Below, in pieces: positions 56,397 through 64,000 of a DNA stretch of 64,000 bases. Below the pieces are notes generated by a model that saw nothing but the letters and a program-made list of their open reading frames with translations, did not search any database and had not been told where the DNA came from. The DNA is taken from assembly GCA_902778665.1 (NCBI GenBank), contig CACYYN010000005.1:1-64000 (forward strand), given 5' to 3'. How positions within the stretch are numbered: position 1 is the first letter of the stretch; the number at the start of each line of letters is the position of its first letter. The translations under genes were made by a program, and so were the position numbers. Source of the DNA: Oscillospiraceae bacterium. GTDB taxonomy: Bacteria > Bacillota > Clostridia > Oscillospirales > Oscillospiraceae.

Positions 56397-57167
56397 ATGA
56401 ACAACACCGATTATCAGAAAATTGCGCTCGGTGCTGCCCGGAGGGAGCGGGCAGGGAAGATCGGGCTCTATGTCTTCCTGACCCTCTGGGCGCTGATGGT
56501 GCTCTTTCCCTTCTACTGGATGCTCCTCACCTCCGTGAAAAGCTACAGCGCCTACAACTCCGAATACGTCCCGAAGTTTTTTACCCTCGCACCCACCCTG
56601 CAGAACTATGTCGACGCCTTTACCCTGGTTCCGCTTGCCCGGTATTTCACCAACACCATCATCTTCACCCTGGCCACCACGGCAATGATGATGCTTGTGA
56701 TTGTCCCGGCGGCATTCGCCTTCGCCCGGCTGGAGTTTCGGGGGAAGAATCTCCTCTTCACCCTCTTCCTCTCTCTCATGATGATCCCCAGCGAGCTGGT
56801 GGTCATCACCAACTTCCAGACCATCACCAACTGGGGCATGCGCAACACCTTCTGGGGCCTGATCCTGCCCTCGGTGACGTCAGTGTTCTACATCTATCTT
56901 CTGAAGGAAAACTTTGAGCAGATCCCCGATGAGCTCTACAAAGCCGCCAAGGTGGACGGAACCTCCGACCTGAAGTATCTCCTGCGGGTGATGATCCCCA
57001 TCTGCCGGCCGACGCTCATCACCATCACCATTCTCAAAATCATCGAATGCTGGAATTCCTACGTCTGGCCCAGGCTCATCACCGATAACGAAAACTACTT
57101 CCTCGTCTCCAACGGCATTCAGGCCATCCGCGAGAACGGCTTCGGGTGGTCATCTCCATCCCGCTGA
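56397..57167 (+). CDS. Sugar ABC transporter permease 2 (UgpE-like), C-terminus lost by frameshift
   Basis: 256 residues with the first five helices (LYVFLTLWALMVLFPFYWMLLTSV ...) and EAA loop ELYKAAKVDGTSDLKYLLRVMIPICRPTLITI. After NGIQAIRENGFG the frame ends in WSSPSR. The expected last helix continues in another frame as VVISIPLIVLFLIFHKKIMEGVSRGGTKG, with its stop overlapping the next ATG. Comparison with the usual family length suggests about 10 residues are also missing. GAGGAGGGACAG precedes the ATG. Either a mutation or a sequence error. Confidence 0.88.
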   Translation: MNNTDYQKIALGAARRERAGKIGLYVFLTLWALMVLFPFYWMLLTSVKSYSAYNSEYVPKFFTLAPTLQNYVDAFTLVPLARYFTNTIIFTLATTAMMMLVIVPAAFAFARLEFRGKNLLFTLFLSLMMIPSELVVITNFQTITNWGMRNTFWGLILPSVTSVFYIYLLKENFEQIPDELYKAAKVDGTSDLKYLLRVMIPICRPTLITITILKIIECWNSYVWPRLITDNENYFLVSNGIQAIRENGFGWSSPSR

Positions 57168-57234
57168 TCGTGCTGTTTCTGATCTTCCACAAGAAGATTA
57201 TGGAAGGGGTTTCAAGAGGAGGGACCAAGGGATG
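57136..57234 (+). pseudogene. Out-of-frame last helix of permease 2
   Basis: Encodes VVISIPLIVLFLIFHKKIMEGVSRGGTKG then TGA 57232..57234 region overlapping the ATG of the solute-binding protein gene (ATGA), the coupling expected of the original gene end. Confidence 0.75.
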
Positions 57235-58851
57235 AAGTATATGGGAAAACGTTTTTCTGCGCTGCTCATTCTCGCGGCGATGGTTTTAAGCGCATTTCTC
57301 CTCACCGGGTGCCACGGGGCGCAGCAGCGTGCCGCCTTTCAGATTCCCGAATTGTTTGACGAAAGCCGCCACTTCGACCTCACCTTCTGGGCGAAGAATG
57401 ACACCAACAAGGTCCAGACGGCCATTTACGAGAAGGCCATCCGGGATTTTGAGGCCCTCTATCCCAACATCAGTGTCACCATGCGCCTCTATACCGATTA
57501 CGGCCGGATCTATAACGATGTCATCACCAACATCGCCACGGACACCACCCCCAACATCTGCATCACCTATCCGGACCACATTGCCACCTACATGACCGGA
57601 AAGGACGTGGTGGTGCCGCTGGATGATCTGCTCACCGATGCCAGATACGGCCTCGGCGGAAGCGAGGTGAAGTTTGATTCTCCCAGAGCGGATGAGGTGG
57701 TGCCGGAATTCCTGCAGGAGTGCCGCATCGGAGGCGTCTGCTACGCCCTGCCCTATATGCGCTCCACGGAGGCATGCTTTATTAACAAGACCTTTGTGGA
57801 AAAGCTGGGCTACACCCTGCCGGAGACCCTGACGTGGGACTTTGTGTGGGAGGTGTCCGATGCCGCTGCGAAGAAAGAAGACGGGGTCTTCCTTCTCAAC
57901 AACCAGAAGGTCATGATTCCCTTCCTCTATAAATCCACCGACAATATGATGATCCAGATGCTGCGGCAGCTGGGGGCGGATTATTCCGACGCCTCCGGGA
58001 GAATCGGCATTTTCAACGACACCACGAAGAGTGTTCTCCGCACCATAGCCGAGCATGTTTCCCGCGGCGCATTTTCCACCTTTAAAATCTCCAGCTATCC
58101 GGCCAACTTCCTCAATGCGGGCCAGTGCGTCTTTGCGATTGACTCCACTGCCGGCTCCACCTGGATGGGCACCCATGCGCCGCTGCTTGACATCAGTGCC
58201 GATAAAGTGGTAGACTTTGAGACCGTTGTGATGCCCATTCCCCAGTTTGATCCGGAGCATCCGCAGATGATCTCCCAGGGCCCGTCCGTGTGCATGTTCA
58301 ACAAGGAGGATAAGCAGGAGGTGCTGGCCTCCTGGCTGTTCATGCAGTATCTGCTGTCAAACGCCGTGCAGATCGCCTATGCCGAAACGGAGGGCTATGT
58401 GCCCGTCACGAAAAAGGCGCAGCAGGCGGAGGAATACCTGGATTATCTGAGCCGGATCGGGGAGGACAACAGCGAGCATTACGATATCAAAATCCTCGCC
58501 TCCCGGCTGCTGATGGATCACACGGGTGACACCTTTGTCACCCCCGTCTTCAACGGCTCTGCGTCCCTTCGGGATGCGGCGGGGCAGATGATTGAAAACG
58601 TCACCAAGTCCGTCCGCCGGAAGGAGACGGTGGATGACGCCTATTTTGAAAAGCTCTATGACGACATGGTTTCCCTCTATCATCTCAACCTGGACGGAAC
58701 CGGGGCCTCCGCCTCCTCCCGGCAGGAGCTGGGGCCGCTGCCGCACACCTCGGTTGTGCTGCTCACTTCCCTGGTCTGTGCATGGGTGCTGATCGGGGCC
58801 TATGTTGTCTTCCGGGAGCTCAGAAAGAAAAGCAAAAACAGGAAAGGCTGA
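57232..58851 (+). CDS. ABC solute-binding lipoprotein with C-terminal membrane helix
   Basis: 539 residues. Lipobox LTGC (C27) after a signal helix, then a family 1 extracellular solute-binding fold (FDLTFWAKNDTNKVQTAIYEKAIRDFEALYPNI, DTTPNICITYPDHIATYM, ALPYMRSTEACFINKTFVEKLG). Unusually it ends with a membrane helix (about 505-525, SVVLLTSLVCAWVLIGAYVVF) and a basic tail, so it may be anchored at both ends. Substrate probably an oligosaccharide, from the permease type. GAGGAGGGACC precedes ATG 57232. Confidence 0.85.
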   Translation: MKYMGKRFSALLILAAMVLSAFLLTGCHGAQQRAAFQIPELFDESRHFDLTFWAKNDTNKVQTAIYEKAIRDFEALYPNISVTMRLYTDYGRIYNDVITNIATDTTPNICITYPDHIATYMTGKDVVVPLDDLLTDARYGLGGSEVKFDSPRADEVVPEFLQECRIGGVCYALPYMRSTEACFINKTFVEKLGYTLPETLTWDFVWEVSDAAAKKEDGVFLLNNQKVMIPFLYKSTDNMMIQMLRQLGADYSDASGRIGIFNDTTKSVLRTIAEHVSRGAFSTFKISSYPANFLNAGQCVFAIDSTAGSTWMGTHAPLLDISADKVVDFETVVMPIPQFDPEHPQMISQGPSVCMFNKEDKQEVLASWLFMQYLLSNAVQIAYAETEGYVPVTKKAQQAEEYLDYLSRIGEDNSEHYDIKILASRLLMDHTGDTFVTPVFNGSASLRDAAGQMIENVTKSVRRKETVDDAYFEKLYDDMVSLYHLNLDGTGASASSRQELGPLPHTSVVLLTSLVCAWVLIGAYVVFRELRKKSKNRKG

Positions 58852-58854
58852 TAT

Positions 58855-60036
58855 ATGCAGAAAATGATTCCTCTCTCCATCCCCAATTTTGAAGGAAATG
58901 AGAAAAAATACGTCAATGAAGCACTGGACCAGGGCTGGGTCTCCACCGGGGGCGCCTACATCACCAGGCTGGAAGGGCAGCTGGCCTCCTTCCTGAAAAC
59001 AGAGAATGTGGCCGCCTGCCAGAGCGGCACGTCGGCACTGCACCTTTCTCTCATTGAAGCCGGTGTCGGCCCCGGTGATGTGGTGCTGGTCCCGCCGCTG
59101 ACGTTTATCGCGGCGGTCAATCCGGTGCGCTATCAGCAGGCTGTGCCCGTGTTTATCGACTGTGACGACAGCTTCTGCATGGATCCCGTCAAGCTCCGCT
59201 CCTTCTGTGAGGAGGAGTGCCTCTTTGACGGCACTGTGCTAACCCACAGGGGCAGAGCGGTGAAGGCGCTGATCGTGGTGCATGTGTTCGGCAATATGGC
59301 CGACATGGAAGCGATTATGGACATCGCCGGAAAGTATCATCTGCAGGTGATTGAGGACGCCACCGAAGCCCTGGGGACGCACTACACCGCCGGCCGGTAT
59401 GAAGGCCGGTACGCCGGCACCATCGGCCACTTCGGGGCATTCAGCTTCAACGGCAATAAAATCATCACCACGGGGGGCGGCGGTGCTGTCACCGCCTCAG
59501 AGAGCGCAAAGGTGGACCATATCCGCTATCTCTCCACCCAGGCCAAGGACGACCCCCATTATTATATCCACCACGAAATCGGCTACAACTACCGCATGAC
59601 CAATCTTCAGGCGGCGCTGGGTGTGGCCCAGATGGAGGAGCTGCCGGAGTTTATCTGCCGCAAGCAGGCAAACTACGCCCTCTACCGGGAGCAGTTTGAG
59701 GGCTTCCCCCTTGCAGAGCTGATGCCGTTTCGCAGCGGCACGGCATCCAACTGCTGGTTCTACTCCCTGAAGATTGACCGGAATGAAATCCATGCCTCCA
59801 TGCGTGAGATCATCACCGCCCTGCAGGACCGGGGAATTCAGACCCGGGCCATCTGGGGTCTTATCAACGAGCAGCTGCCCTATGAAGGGGAGGAGACCTA
59901 TCACCTGGAGAAGGCGCCCTATTATGCCTCCCGCATTCTCAATCTGCCGTGCAGCACCCAGATAACCCGGGAGGAGATTCTCACCGTCTGCCGTGAGGTG
60001 AAGCAGCTGCTTGAAAACCTTGCAAATTGTTCATGA
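58855..60036 (+). CDS. DegT/DnrJ/EryC1-family sugar aminotransferase
   Basis: 393 residues, PLP-dependent. Motifs: GWVSTGGAYITRLEGQLASFL, ACQSGTSALHLSLIEAGVGPGDVV, PVFIDCD, VIEDATEALGTHY, and the PLP lysine in FSFNGNKIITTGGGGAV; closest in style to LegC/PseC-type enzymes. It transfers an amino group to a nucleotide-linked keto-sugar. It starts 3 bases after the solute-binding gene and so belongs to the ABC operon, although partner sugar-nucleotide enzymes are absent from the window. Confidence 0.88.
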   Translation: MQKMIPLSIPNFEGNEKKYVNEALDQGWVSTGGAYITRLEGQLASFLKTENVAACQSGTSALHLSLIEAGVGPGDVVLVPPLTFIAAVNPVRYQQAVPVFIDCDDSFCMDPVKLRSFCEEECLFDGTVLTHRGRAVKALIVVHVFGNMADMEAIMDIAGKYHLQVIEDATEALGTHYTAGRYEGRYAGTIGHFGAFSFNGNKIITTGGGGAVTASESAKVDHIRYLSTQAKDDPHYYIHHEIGYNYRMTNLQAALGVAQMEELPEFICRKQANYALYREQFEGFPLAELMPFRSGTASNCWFYSLKIDRNEIHASMREIITALQDRGIQTRAIWGLINEQLPYEGEETYHLEKAPYYASRILNLPCSTQITREEILTVCREVKQLLENLANCS

Positions 60037-60044
60037 TTTTTCTC

Positions 60045-60072
60045 TTGCAATGTGGGACAGATGCGATATAAT
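60045..60072 (+). promoter_or_regulatory. Promoter of the secreted OB-like protein gene
   Basis: TTGCAA at 60045-60050, a 16-base spacer, TATAAT at 60067-60072. Confidence 0.65.
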
Positions 60073-60126
60073 ACAACTGTACCCGGGCAGATCCGGAAAC
60101 CCATTAAAAAAGGAGAATCATCGAAA

Positions 60127-60828
60127 ATGAAAAAAGCTCTCGCTCTCTTGCTCGTTTTTGTCATGGCCTTCTGCTTTGCCTGCACCGCTGTTGCAGAAGA
60201 AGTAATGTCCTATGAGGACTATGCTGCTGCCGAAGTGGATACTCCGGTCTGCGTGGAAACCTATGTTCAGGCACACCAGTCCTGGTGGGACGGAAAAGTC
60301 ACCGTTTACACCCAGGATCAGGACGGCGCTTATTTCGTCTACAACATGGCATGCTCCGAAGAGGATGCGGAAAAGCTCGTTCCCGGCACCAAAATCAAGG
60401 TTACCGGTTACAAGGGCGAGTGGTCCGGCGAGGTTGAAATTGTAGACGCCACCTTTGAGTTTGTTGAGGGGGATGCATTCATTGCAGAGCCCGCTGATGT
60501 GACAGAGCTTCTCGGCACCGAGGATCTGATTGCCCATCAGAATGAGCTGGTTTCTCTCAAGGGGATGACGGTGGAAGCTTATGACGAGTCCGGCGCTGCA
60601 TTTGTCTACAAAAACGAAGTGGACAAGACGGACGACCTCTACTTCAAAGTCTCCAAAGACGGTGAGACCTATGAGTTCTGCGTGGAGTTCTATCTCTGCG
60701 GCAACGACACCGATGTTTACAAAGCTGTTGAGGCTCTGAAGGTCGGCGATGTGGTTGATCTCGAAGGCTTCCTCTACTGGTATGAAGGCGCAAACCTCCA
60801 CACCACGGCTGTCACAGCTGCAGCGTAA
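60127..60828 (+). CDS. Secreted protein, 233 aa, possible duplicated OB-like fold
   Basis: Signal peptide with cleavage near AVAEE (about residue 22). The mature part seems to be two similar beta-barrel-like halves: VDTPVCVETYVQAHQSWWDGKVTVYTQDQDGAYFVYN ... LVPGTKIKVTGYKGEW, and NELVSLKGMTVEAYDESGAAFVYKN ... LKVGDVVDLEGFLYWYEG. This pattern suggests OB-type domains as in secreted nucleotide- or oligosaccharide-binding proteins. AAAGGAGAA lies upstream of ATG 60127. Single gene with own promoter and terminator. Ligand unknown. Confidence 0.65.
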   Translation: MKKALALLLVFVMAFCFACTAVAEEVMSYEDYAAAEVDTPVCVETYVQAHQSWWDGKVTVYTQDQDGAYFVYNMACSEEDAEKLVPGTKIKVTGYKGEWSGEVEIVDATFEFVEGDAFIAEPADVTELLGTEDLIAHQNELVSLKGMTVEAYDESGAAFVYKNEVDKTDDLYFKVSKDGETYEFCVEFYLCGNDTDVYKAVEALKVGDVVDLEGFLYWYEGANLHTTAVTAAA

Positions 60829-60868
60829 AGGGCAGATCCTTACGCTCCTTCAGCCCACCGGCATGATC

Positions 60869-60898
60869 ATCAGCCGCCCGAACGGACGGCTGATTTTT
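60869..60898 (+). terminator. Terminator after the secreted protein gene
   Basis: 8-bp stem ATCAGCCG / CGGCTGAT with a 10-base loop, followed by TTTTT. Confidence 0.8.
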
Positions 60899-60974
60899 AT
60901 GCAATTCGGAAACAAAAAAGTGAAAAAACAAAGATGTAGCTTTATGGGAGAGCCTGTGCTATAATCTATTCACA

Positions 60975-61017
60975 TTATGTTAACACTTTTGTTTAGCATT
61001 ATTTTTATGTTAACACT
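60975..61017. promoter_or_regulatory. 13-bp direct repeats upstream of murA
   Basis: TTATGTTAACACT occurs exactly at 60975-60987 and 61005-61017, a 30-base period, between a TATAAT at 60960-60965 and the murA start. It contains the palindrome GTTAAC. Candidate site for a regulator. Confidence 0.55.
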
Positions 61018-61038
61018 AAGAGATGGCAGGTGTTTCGT

Positions 61039-62349
61039 TTGGAACGATATGGATATGTGATTAACGGTGGCAGGCCGCTGAAAGGAGAAGTTGTGATCAG
61101 CGGGGCCAAAAATGCAGCCGTTGCCATGATCCCGGCAGCTCTTCTGGTGGATGGGGTCTGTCGCATAGAGAATATGCCCCACATCAGTGACACCGATATG
61201 CTCCTCACCATTATTTCGGAGCTCGGTGCGAAAATCCGTTTTGTGAACCGTTCTACGGTAGATATAGACTGCACCCATGTTTCCTTTCATGATACCCCCT
61301 TTGACCTGATGCGCAAAATTCGCGCCTCCTATTATCTGATCGGCGCCATGCTGGGCCGTTTCGGCGTCTCGAAGACCACTATGCCCGGCGGCTGCAATTT
61401 CGGTGAGCGCCCCATTGACCAGCATATCAAGGGGATGGAAGCGCTGGGGGCAGAGGTCTCCATTGAGCACGGCTTCGTCTATGCCTACGCCAAAGAGGGC
61501 AAGATGCGCGGGTCCAAGATTTATCTGGACAAGGTTTCCGTCGGCGCCACCATCAATATCATTCTCGCCTCGGTGCTGGCCTCCGGCAGAACGATTATTG
61601 AAAATGCCGCGAGAGAGCCCCACATTGTCGATCTGGCCAACTTCCTCAACTCCATGGGCGCTGACGTGCGCGGCGCGGGCACTGACACCATCAAAGTCTA
61701 TGGGGTGGACAAGCTGCACGGAGGCACCTATGCCGTCATCCCGGACCAGATAGAAGCCGGCACCTATATGGTTGCTGCGGCAGCCACCGGCGGGGAAGTG
61801 CTGATTAAAAACGTAATCCCCAAGCATCTCGAGTGCATCAGCGACAAGCTGCGGGAAACCGGCACCATCGTGCAGAAGTATGAGGATGCGGTTCTGGTAA
61901 AAGGTGCCACCAACCTGCACAAGGTCAACATCAAAACCATGCCCTATCCCGGCTTCCCGACGGATATGCAGCCGCAGATGGCCGTGCTTCTCTGCAAGGC
62001 CAGCGGTACCTCCGTCATCACCGAGGGCATTTACGACAACCGCTTTAAATATGCCCAGGAGCTGCGCAAAATGGGTGCCAACATCCAGGTGAACGGCCGT
62101 GTGTGCATTATTGAAGGGGTGCAGAGAATGACGGGGGCTCCCGTCATGGCCTGTGACCTGCGAGCCGGTGCCGCCATGGTGATTGCCGGCCTCGCCTCGG
62201 AAGGGGAGACCGTGATTGAGGATGTGCACTATATTGAGCGTGGTTATGAAGACCTGATCGGTAAGCTCAAAAATCTCGGTGCGGATATCGAAGCGGTCTG
62301 GTTTCCCGATTCAACGGACGGGCCGTCCCGGATTACCATCGCCGGATAA
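61039..62349 (+). CDS. murA: UDP-N-acetylglucosamine 1-carboxyvinyltransferase
   Basis: 436 residues from TTG 61039 (AGGTG at 61028-61032, 6-base spacing, gives MERYGYVINGG as in homologues); GTG 61030 is the alternative. First committed step of peptidoglycan synthesis: enolpyruvyl transfer from PEP to UDP-GlcNAc. Motifs: GAKNAAVAMIPAAL (catalytic Lys and Asn), catalytic Cys in MPGGCNFGERPIDQH (fosfomycin target), PYPGFPTDMQPQ and RAGAAMVIAGL. The sequence GGCNFG differs slightly from the usual GGCxIG. Confidence 0.95.
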   Translation: MERYGYVINGGRPLKGEVVISGAKNAAVAMIPAALLVDGVCRIENMPHISDTDMLLTIISELGAKIRFVNRSTVDIDCTHVSFHDTPFDLMRKIRASYYLIGAMLGRFGVSKTTMPGGCNFGERPIDQHIKGMEALGAEVSIEHGFVYAYAKEGKMRGSKIYLDKVSVGATINIILASVLASGRTIIENAAREPHIVDLANFLNSMGADVRGAGTDTIKVYGVDKLHGGTYAVIPDQIEAGTYMVAAAATGGEVLIKNVIPKHLECISDKLRETGTIVQKYEDAVLVKGATNLHKVNIKTMPYPGFPTDMQPQMAVLLCKASGTSVITEGIYDNRFKYAQELRKMGANIQVNGRVCIIEGVQRMTGAPVMACDLRAGAAMVIAGLASEGETVIEDVHYIERGYEDLIGKLKNLGADIEAVWFPDSTDGPSRITIAG

Positions 62350-62363
62350 CAGAAAAAGCTGAA

Positions 62364-62389
62364 AAAGGGTGCTGAAGGCACCCTTTTTT
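62364..62389 (+). terminator. Terminator between murA and rlmH
   Basis: AAAGGGTGC / GCACCCTTT stem with a 5-base loop, then a T run to 62389. Confidence 0.8.
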
Positions 62390-62416
62390 CTTTCATCAGA
62401 CAGGGAGGAAATGAAC

Positions 62417-62899
62417 ATGATGTCGGTCAGAATGATCTGTGTGGGCAAGCTCCGGGAGCCTTTCTACCGGGATGCTTTTGCGGAATATGCCAAGCGCCTG
62501 GGCGGCTACTGCCGCTTTGAATGCACCGAACTGCAGGAAGTGCGCCTGCCGGACCAGCCTTCCGAGAGGGAGATTGCCGCGGCACTTGACAAAGAGGCAG
62601 ATCTTGTGGTAAAAAGTATGTTGCAGGGCTCTTATATTGTGGCTCTGTGTGTGGAGGGCAGAAAGCTCTCCAGTGAAGATCTGGCGTCCGTTCTGCGTGC
62701 ACGGGAATCCTCGGGCAAGCCGAAGATCTGTTTTGTCATCGGCTCCTCCTACGGCCTTTCCGATAAGATCAAACGCAGTGCGGATCTTTGCCTTTCCATG
62801 TCGGATATGACATTTCCTCATCACCTTGCCCGGGTGATGCTGGCAGAGCAGATTTACAGGGGTTTTAAAATCAACGAAGGCTCCTCTTATCACAAATAG
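62417..62899 (+). CDS. rlmH: 23S rRNA (pseudouridine-1915-N3) methyltransferase
   Basis: 160-residue SPOUT methyltransferase. MSVRMICVGKLREPFYRDAFAEYAKRL at the start, the knot region FVIGSSYGLSDKIKRSADLCLSMSDMTFPHHLARVMLAEQIYRGFKI at the end. It methylates N3 of pseudouridine 1915 in helix 69. ATG 62417 is chosen for spacing to GGGAGGA; ATG 62411 is possible. Confidence 0.95.
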   Translation: MMSVRMICVGKLREPFYRDAFAEYAKRLGGYCRFECTELQEVRLPDQPSEREIAAALDKEADLVVKSMLQGSYIVALCVEGRKLSSEDLASVLRARESSGKPKICFVIGSSYGLSDKIKRSADLCLSMSDMTFPHHLARVMLAEQIYRGFKINEGSSYHK

Positions 62900-62930
62900 A
62901 CATTTTACCGCAAGGAGGATCACGGGCAAA

Positions 62931-64000
62931 ATGAGCAACTACAAAGAAGAATATCAGAGATGGCTGGACAGCCCCACCCTCACCGAGCGTGAGTGGGAAG
63001 AGCTCAATGCCATTTCTGAGGACGAAAAGGAAATTGAAAACCGTTTCTATGCCCCGCTGGAGTTCGGCACCGCCGGCCTTCGCGGCACCATGAAAATCGG
63101 TCTTCACAACATGAATGTCCATGTCATCCGCCATGCTACCCAGGCATTTGCCGATGTCATCAGGGCGGAGGGCCCCGAGGCCATGAAGAAGGGCATTGCC
63201 ATTGCCCATGACTGCCGCCTCAACAGCCGGGAATTTGCCGAGGAGGCTGCCTGCGTTATGGCTGCCAACGGCATTTTCGTGCGTATTTTTGATGCGCTGC
63301 GTCCGACACCCGAGCTCAGCTTTGCCGTTATTCATTACGGCATGGCGGCTGGGCTTAATATCACCGCAAGCCACAATCCCAAGGAGTATAACGGCTACAA
63401 GGTCTACTGGTCTGACGGTGCCCAGCTCCCGCCCCAGAAGGCGGAGGACATTGCCAGACGCATGGCGGAGACCAACGCCAATATCTTCACCTGCTATAAG
63501 ACCTGTGATTTTGACGAGGCGGTCAAATCCGGCAAAATCTCCGTTATGGGGGAGGAGACGGATGAGGCATTTCTCGCCTGTGTTCTCGGCCAGGCCATTG
63601 ACAGGGAGACCGTAAAGGAAGTGGCGGACGATTTCAAAATCGTCTACACACCCTTCCACGGCTGCGGCTACCGCATGGTGCCGGAGGCGCTCCGTCGTCT
63701 GGGCATTAAACACATCTATCCCGTGGAGGAGCAGATGGTCCTCGACGGCAGCTTCCCCACGGTGGTAAGCCCCAACCCAGAAAACCCGGAGGGGTTCTAT
63801 CTGGCAGTGGATCTGGCCAAGAAGGTGGGCAGCGACCTCATCATCGGCACCGACCCTGACTCTGACCGCGTCGGTACCATGGCCCGCAACGCTCAGGGCG
63901 ATTACGTCACCATCACGGGCAACCAGATGGGCGTGCTGCTGCTGGACTATATTATTCAGGCCCGTAAAAAGACCGGCACGCTGCCGGCCAATGCAGGCGC
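62931..64000 (+). CDS. Phosphoglucomutase/phosphomannomutase, 5' part (cut by window end)
   Basis: At least 356 residues, open to the window edge. PGM/PMM alpha-D-phosphohexomutase: FGTAGLRGTMKIG, the phosphoserine loop NITASHNPKEYNGYK (catalytic Ser), KIVYTPFHGCG and the metal loop GTDPDSDRVGTMA. The long N-terminal lead (YKEEYQRWLDSPTLTEREWEEL) is that of the PgcA-type phospho-sugar mutases (about 570 residues). It interconverts hexose 1- and 6-phosphates. AAGGAGG at 62912-62918. Confidence 0.93.
   Translation, partial: MSNYKEEYQRWLDSPTLTEREWEELNAISEDEKEIENRFYAPLEFGTAGLRGTMKIGLHNMNVHVIRHATQAFADVIRAEGPEAMKKGIAIAHDCRLNSREFAEEAACVMAANGIFVRIFDALRPTPELSFAVIHYGMAAGLNITASHNPKEYNGYKVYWSDGAQLPPQKAEDIARRMAETNANIFTCYKTCDFDEAVKSGKISVMGEETDEAFLACVLGQAIDRETVKEVADDFKIVYTPFHGCGYRMVPEALRRLGIKHIYPVEEQMVLDGSFPTVVSPNPENPEGFYLAVDLAKKVGSDLIIGTDPDSDRVGTMARNAQGDYVTITGNQMGVLLLDYIIQARKKTGTLPANAG

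Overview
The window looks like a chromosomal segment of a strictly anaerobic, gut- or rumen-type Clostridia (Bacillota). The support is strong AGGAGG-type ribosome binding sites, TTGACA-17-TATAAT promoters, a reverse rubrerythrin plus rubredoxin, type III pantothenate kinase, HypB, a YtrA-type GntR operon and many glycan-related genes. No rRNA is present. One tRNA-Leu(TAA) lies near the left end, beside a truncated IS5-type transposase. Genus cannot be assigned from the sequence alone.

Layout. 1-2.9 kb: IS fragment, tRNA-Leu, a serine-hydrolase-fold protein lacking its nucleophile, a small zinc protein, coaX. 2.9-8.5 kb: autoregulated GntR / ABC ATPase / permease unit followed by an unusual secreted protein (propeller-like half plus solute-binding half). 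8.6-12 kb: tandem class II aldolase, HAD protein, a 40-residue single-gene transcription unit, hypB. 12-19.4 kb: glycan locus with GH43, an AraC regulator with a candidate paired direct-repeat site, GH5, and a circularly permuted membrane-anchored GH3 with a small membrane partner. 19.5-31.6 kb: core and envelope genes (repeat-rich lipoprotein, HAD phosphatase, rsmG, TSCPD protein, rubrerythrin/rubredoxin, FliB-like protein, TPR-LRR membrane protein, hpf, LysM coiled-coil protein, GNAT, EamA transporter).

31.6-34 kb is an AT-richer accessory patch: a broken ATPase gene, a possible small-RNA unit, an exported protein with three rubredoxin-like zinc ribbons, and a 59-residue peptide with a double-glycine-type leader. 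34-54.2 kb is a prophage or prophage remnant: IrrE-type protease and XRE repressor, a divergent lysogeny switch, early genes, terminase, portal, scaffold, capsid, connector, tail lysozyme, holin, and cargo (RelE-like TA, BrnTA, GNAT, MBL hydrolase, Fe-dependent dehydrogenase). No integrase was found. The structural genes are split by host-like cargo and invaded by several families of short palindromic repeats. Some sit just after stop codons, some are in frame inside genes, and one is linked to loss of a C-terminus. One family keeps its stem by a compensatory change. This repeat colonisation is the most unusual feature of the window.

54.3-60 kb: a sugar-type ABC importer (MsmX/MalK-like ATPase, two permeases, solute-binding protein) ending in a DegT-type aminotransferase. 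The second permease has lost its C-terminus to a frameshift with probable small deletion. 60-64 kb: a secreted protein, murA, rlmH and the 5' part of a phosphohexomutase gene.
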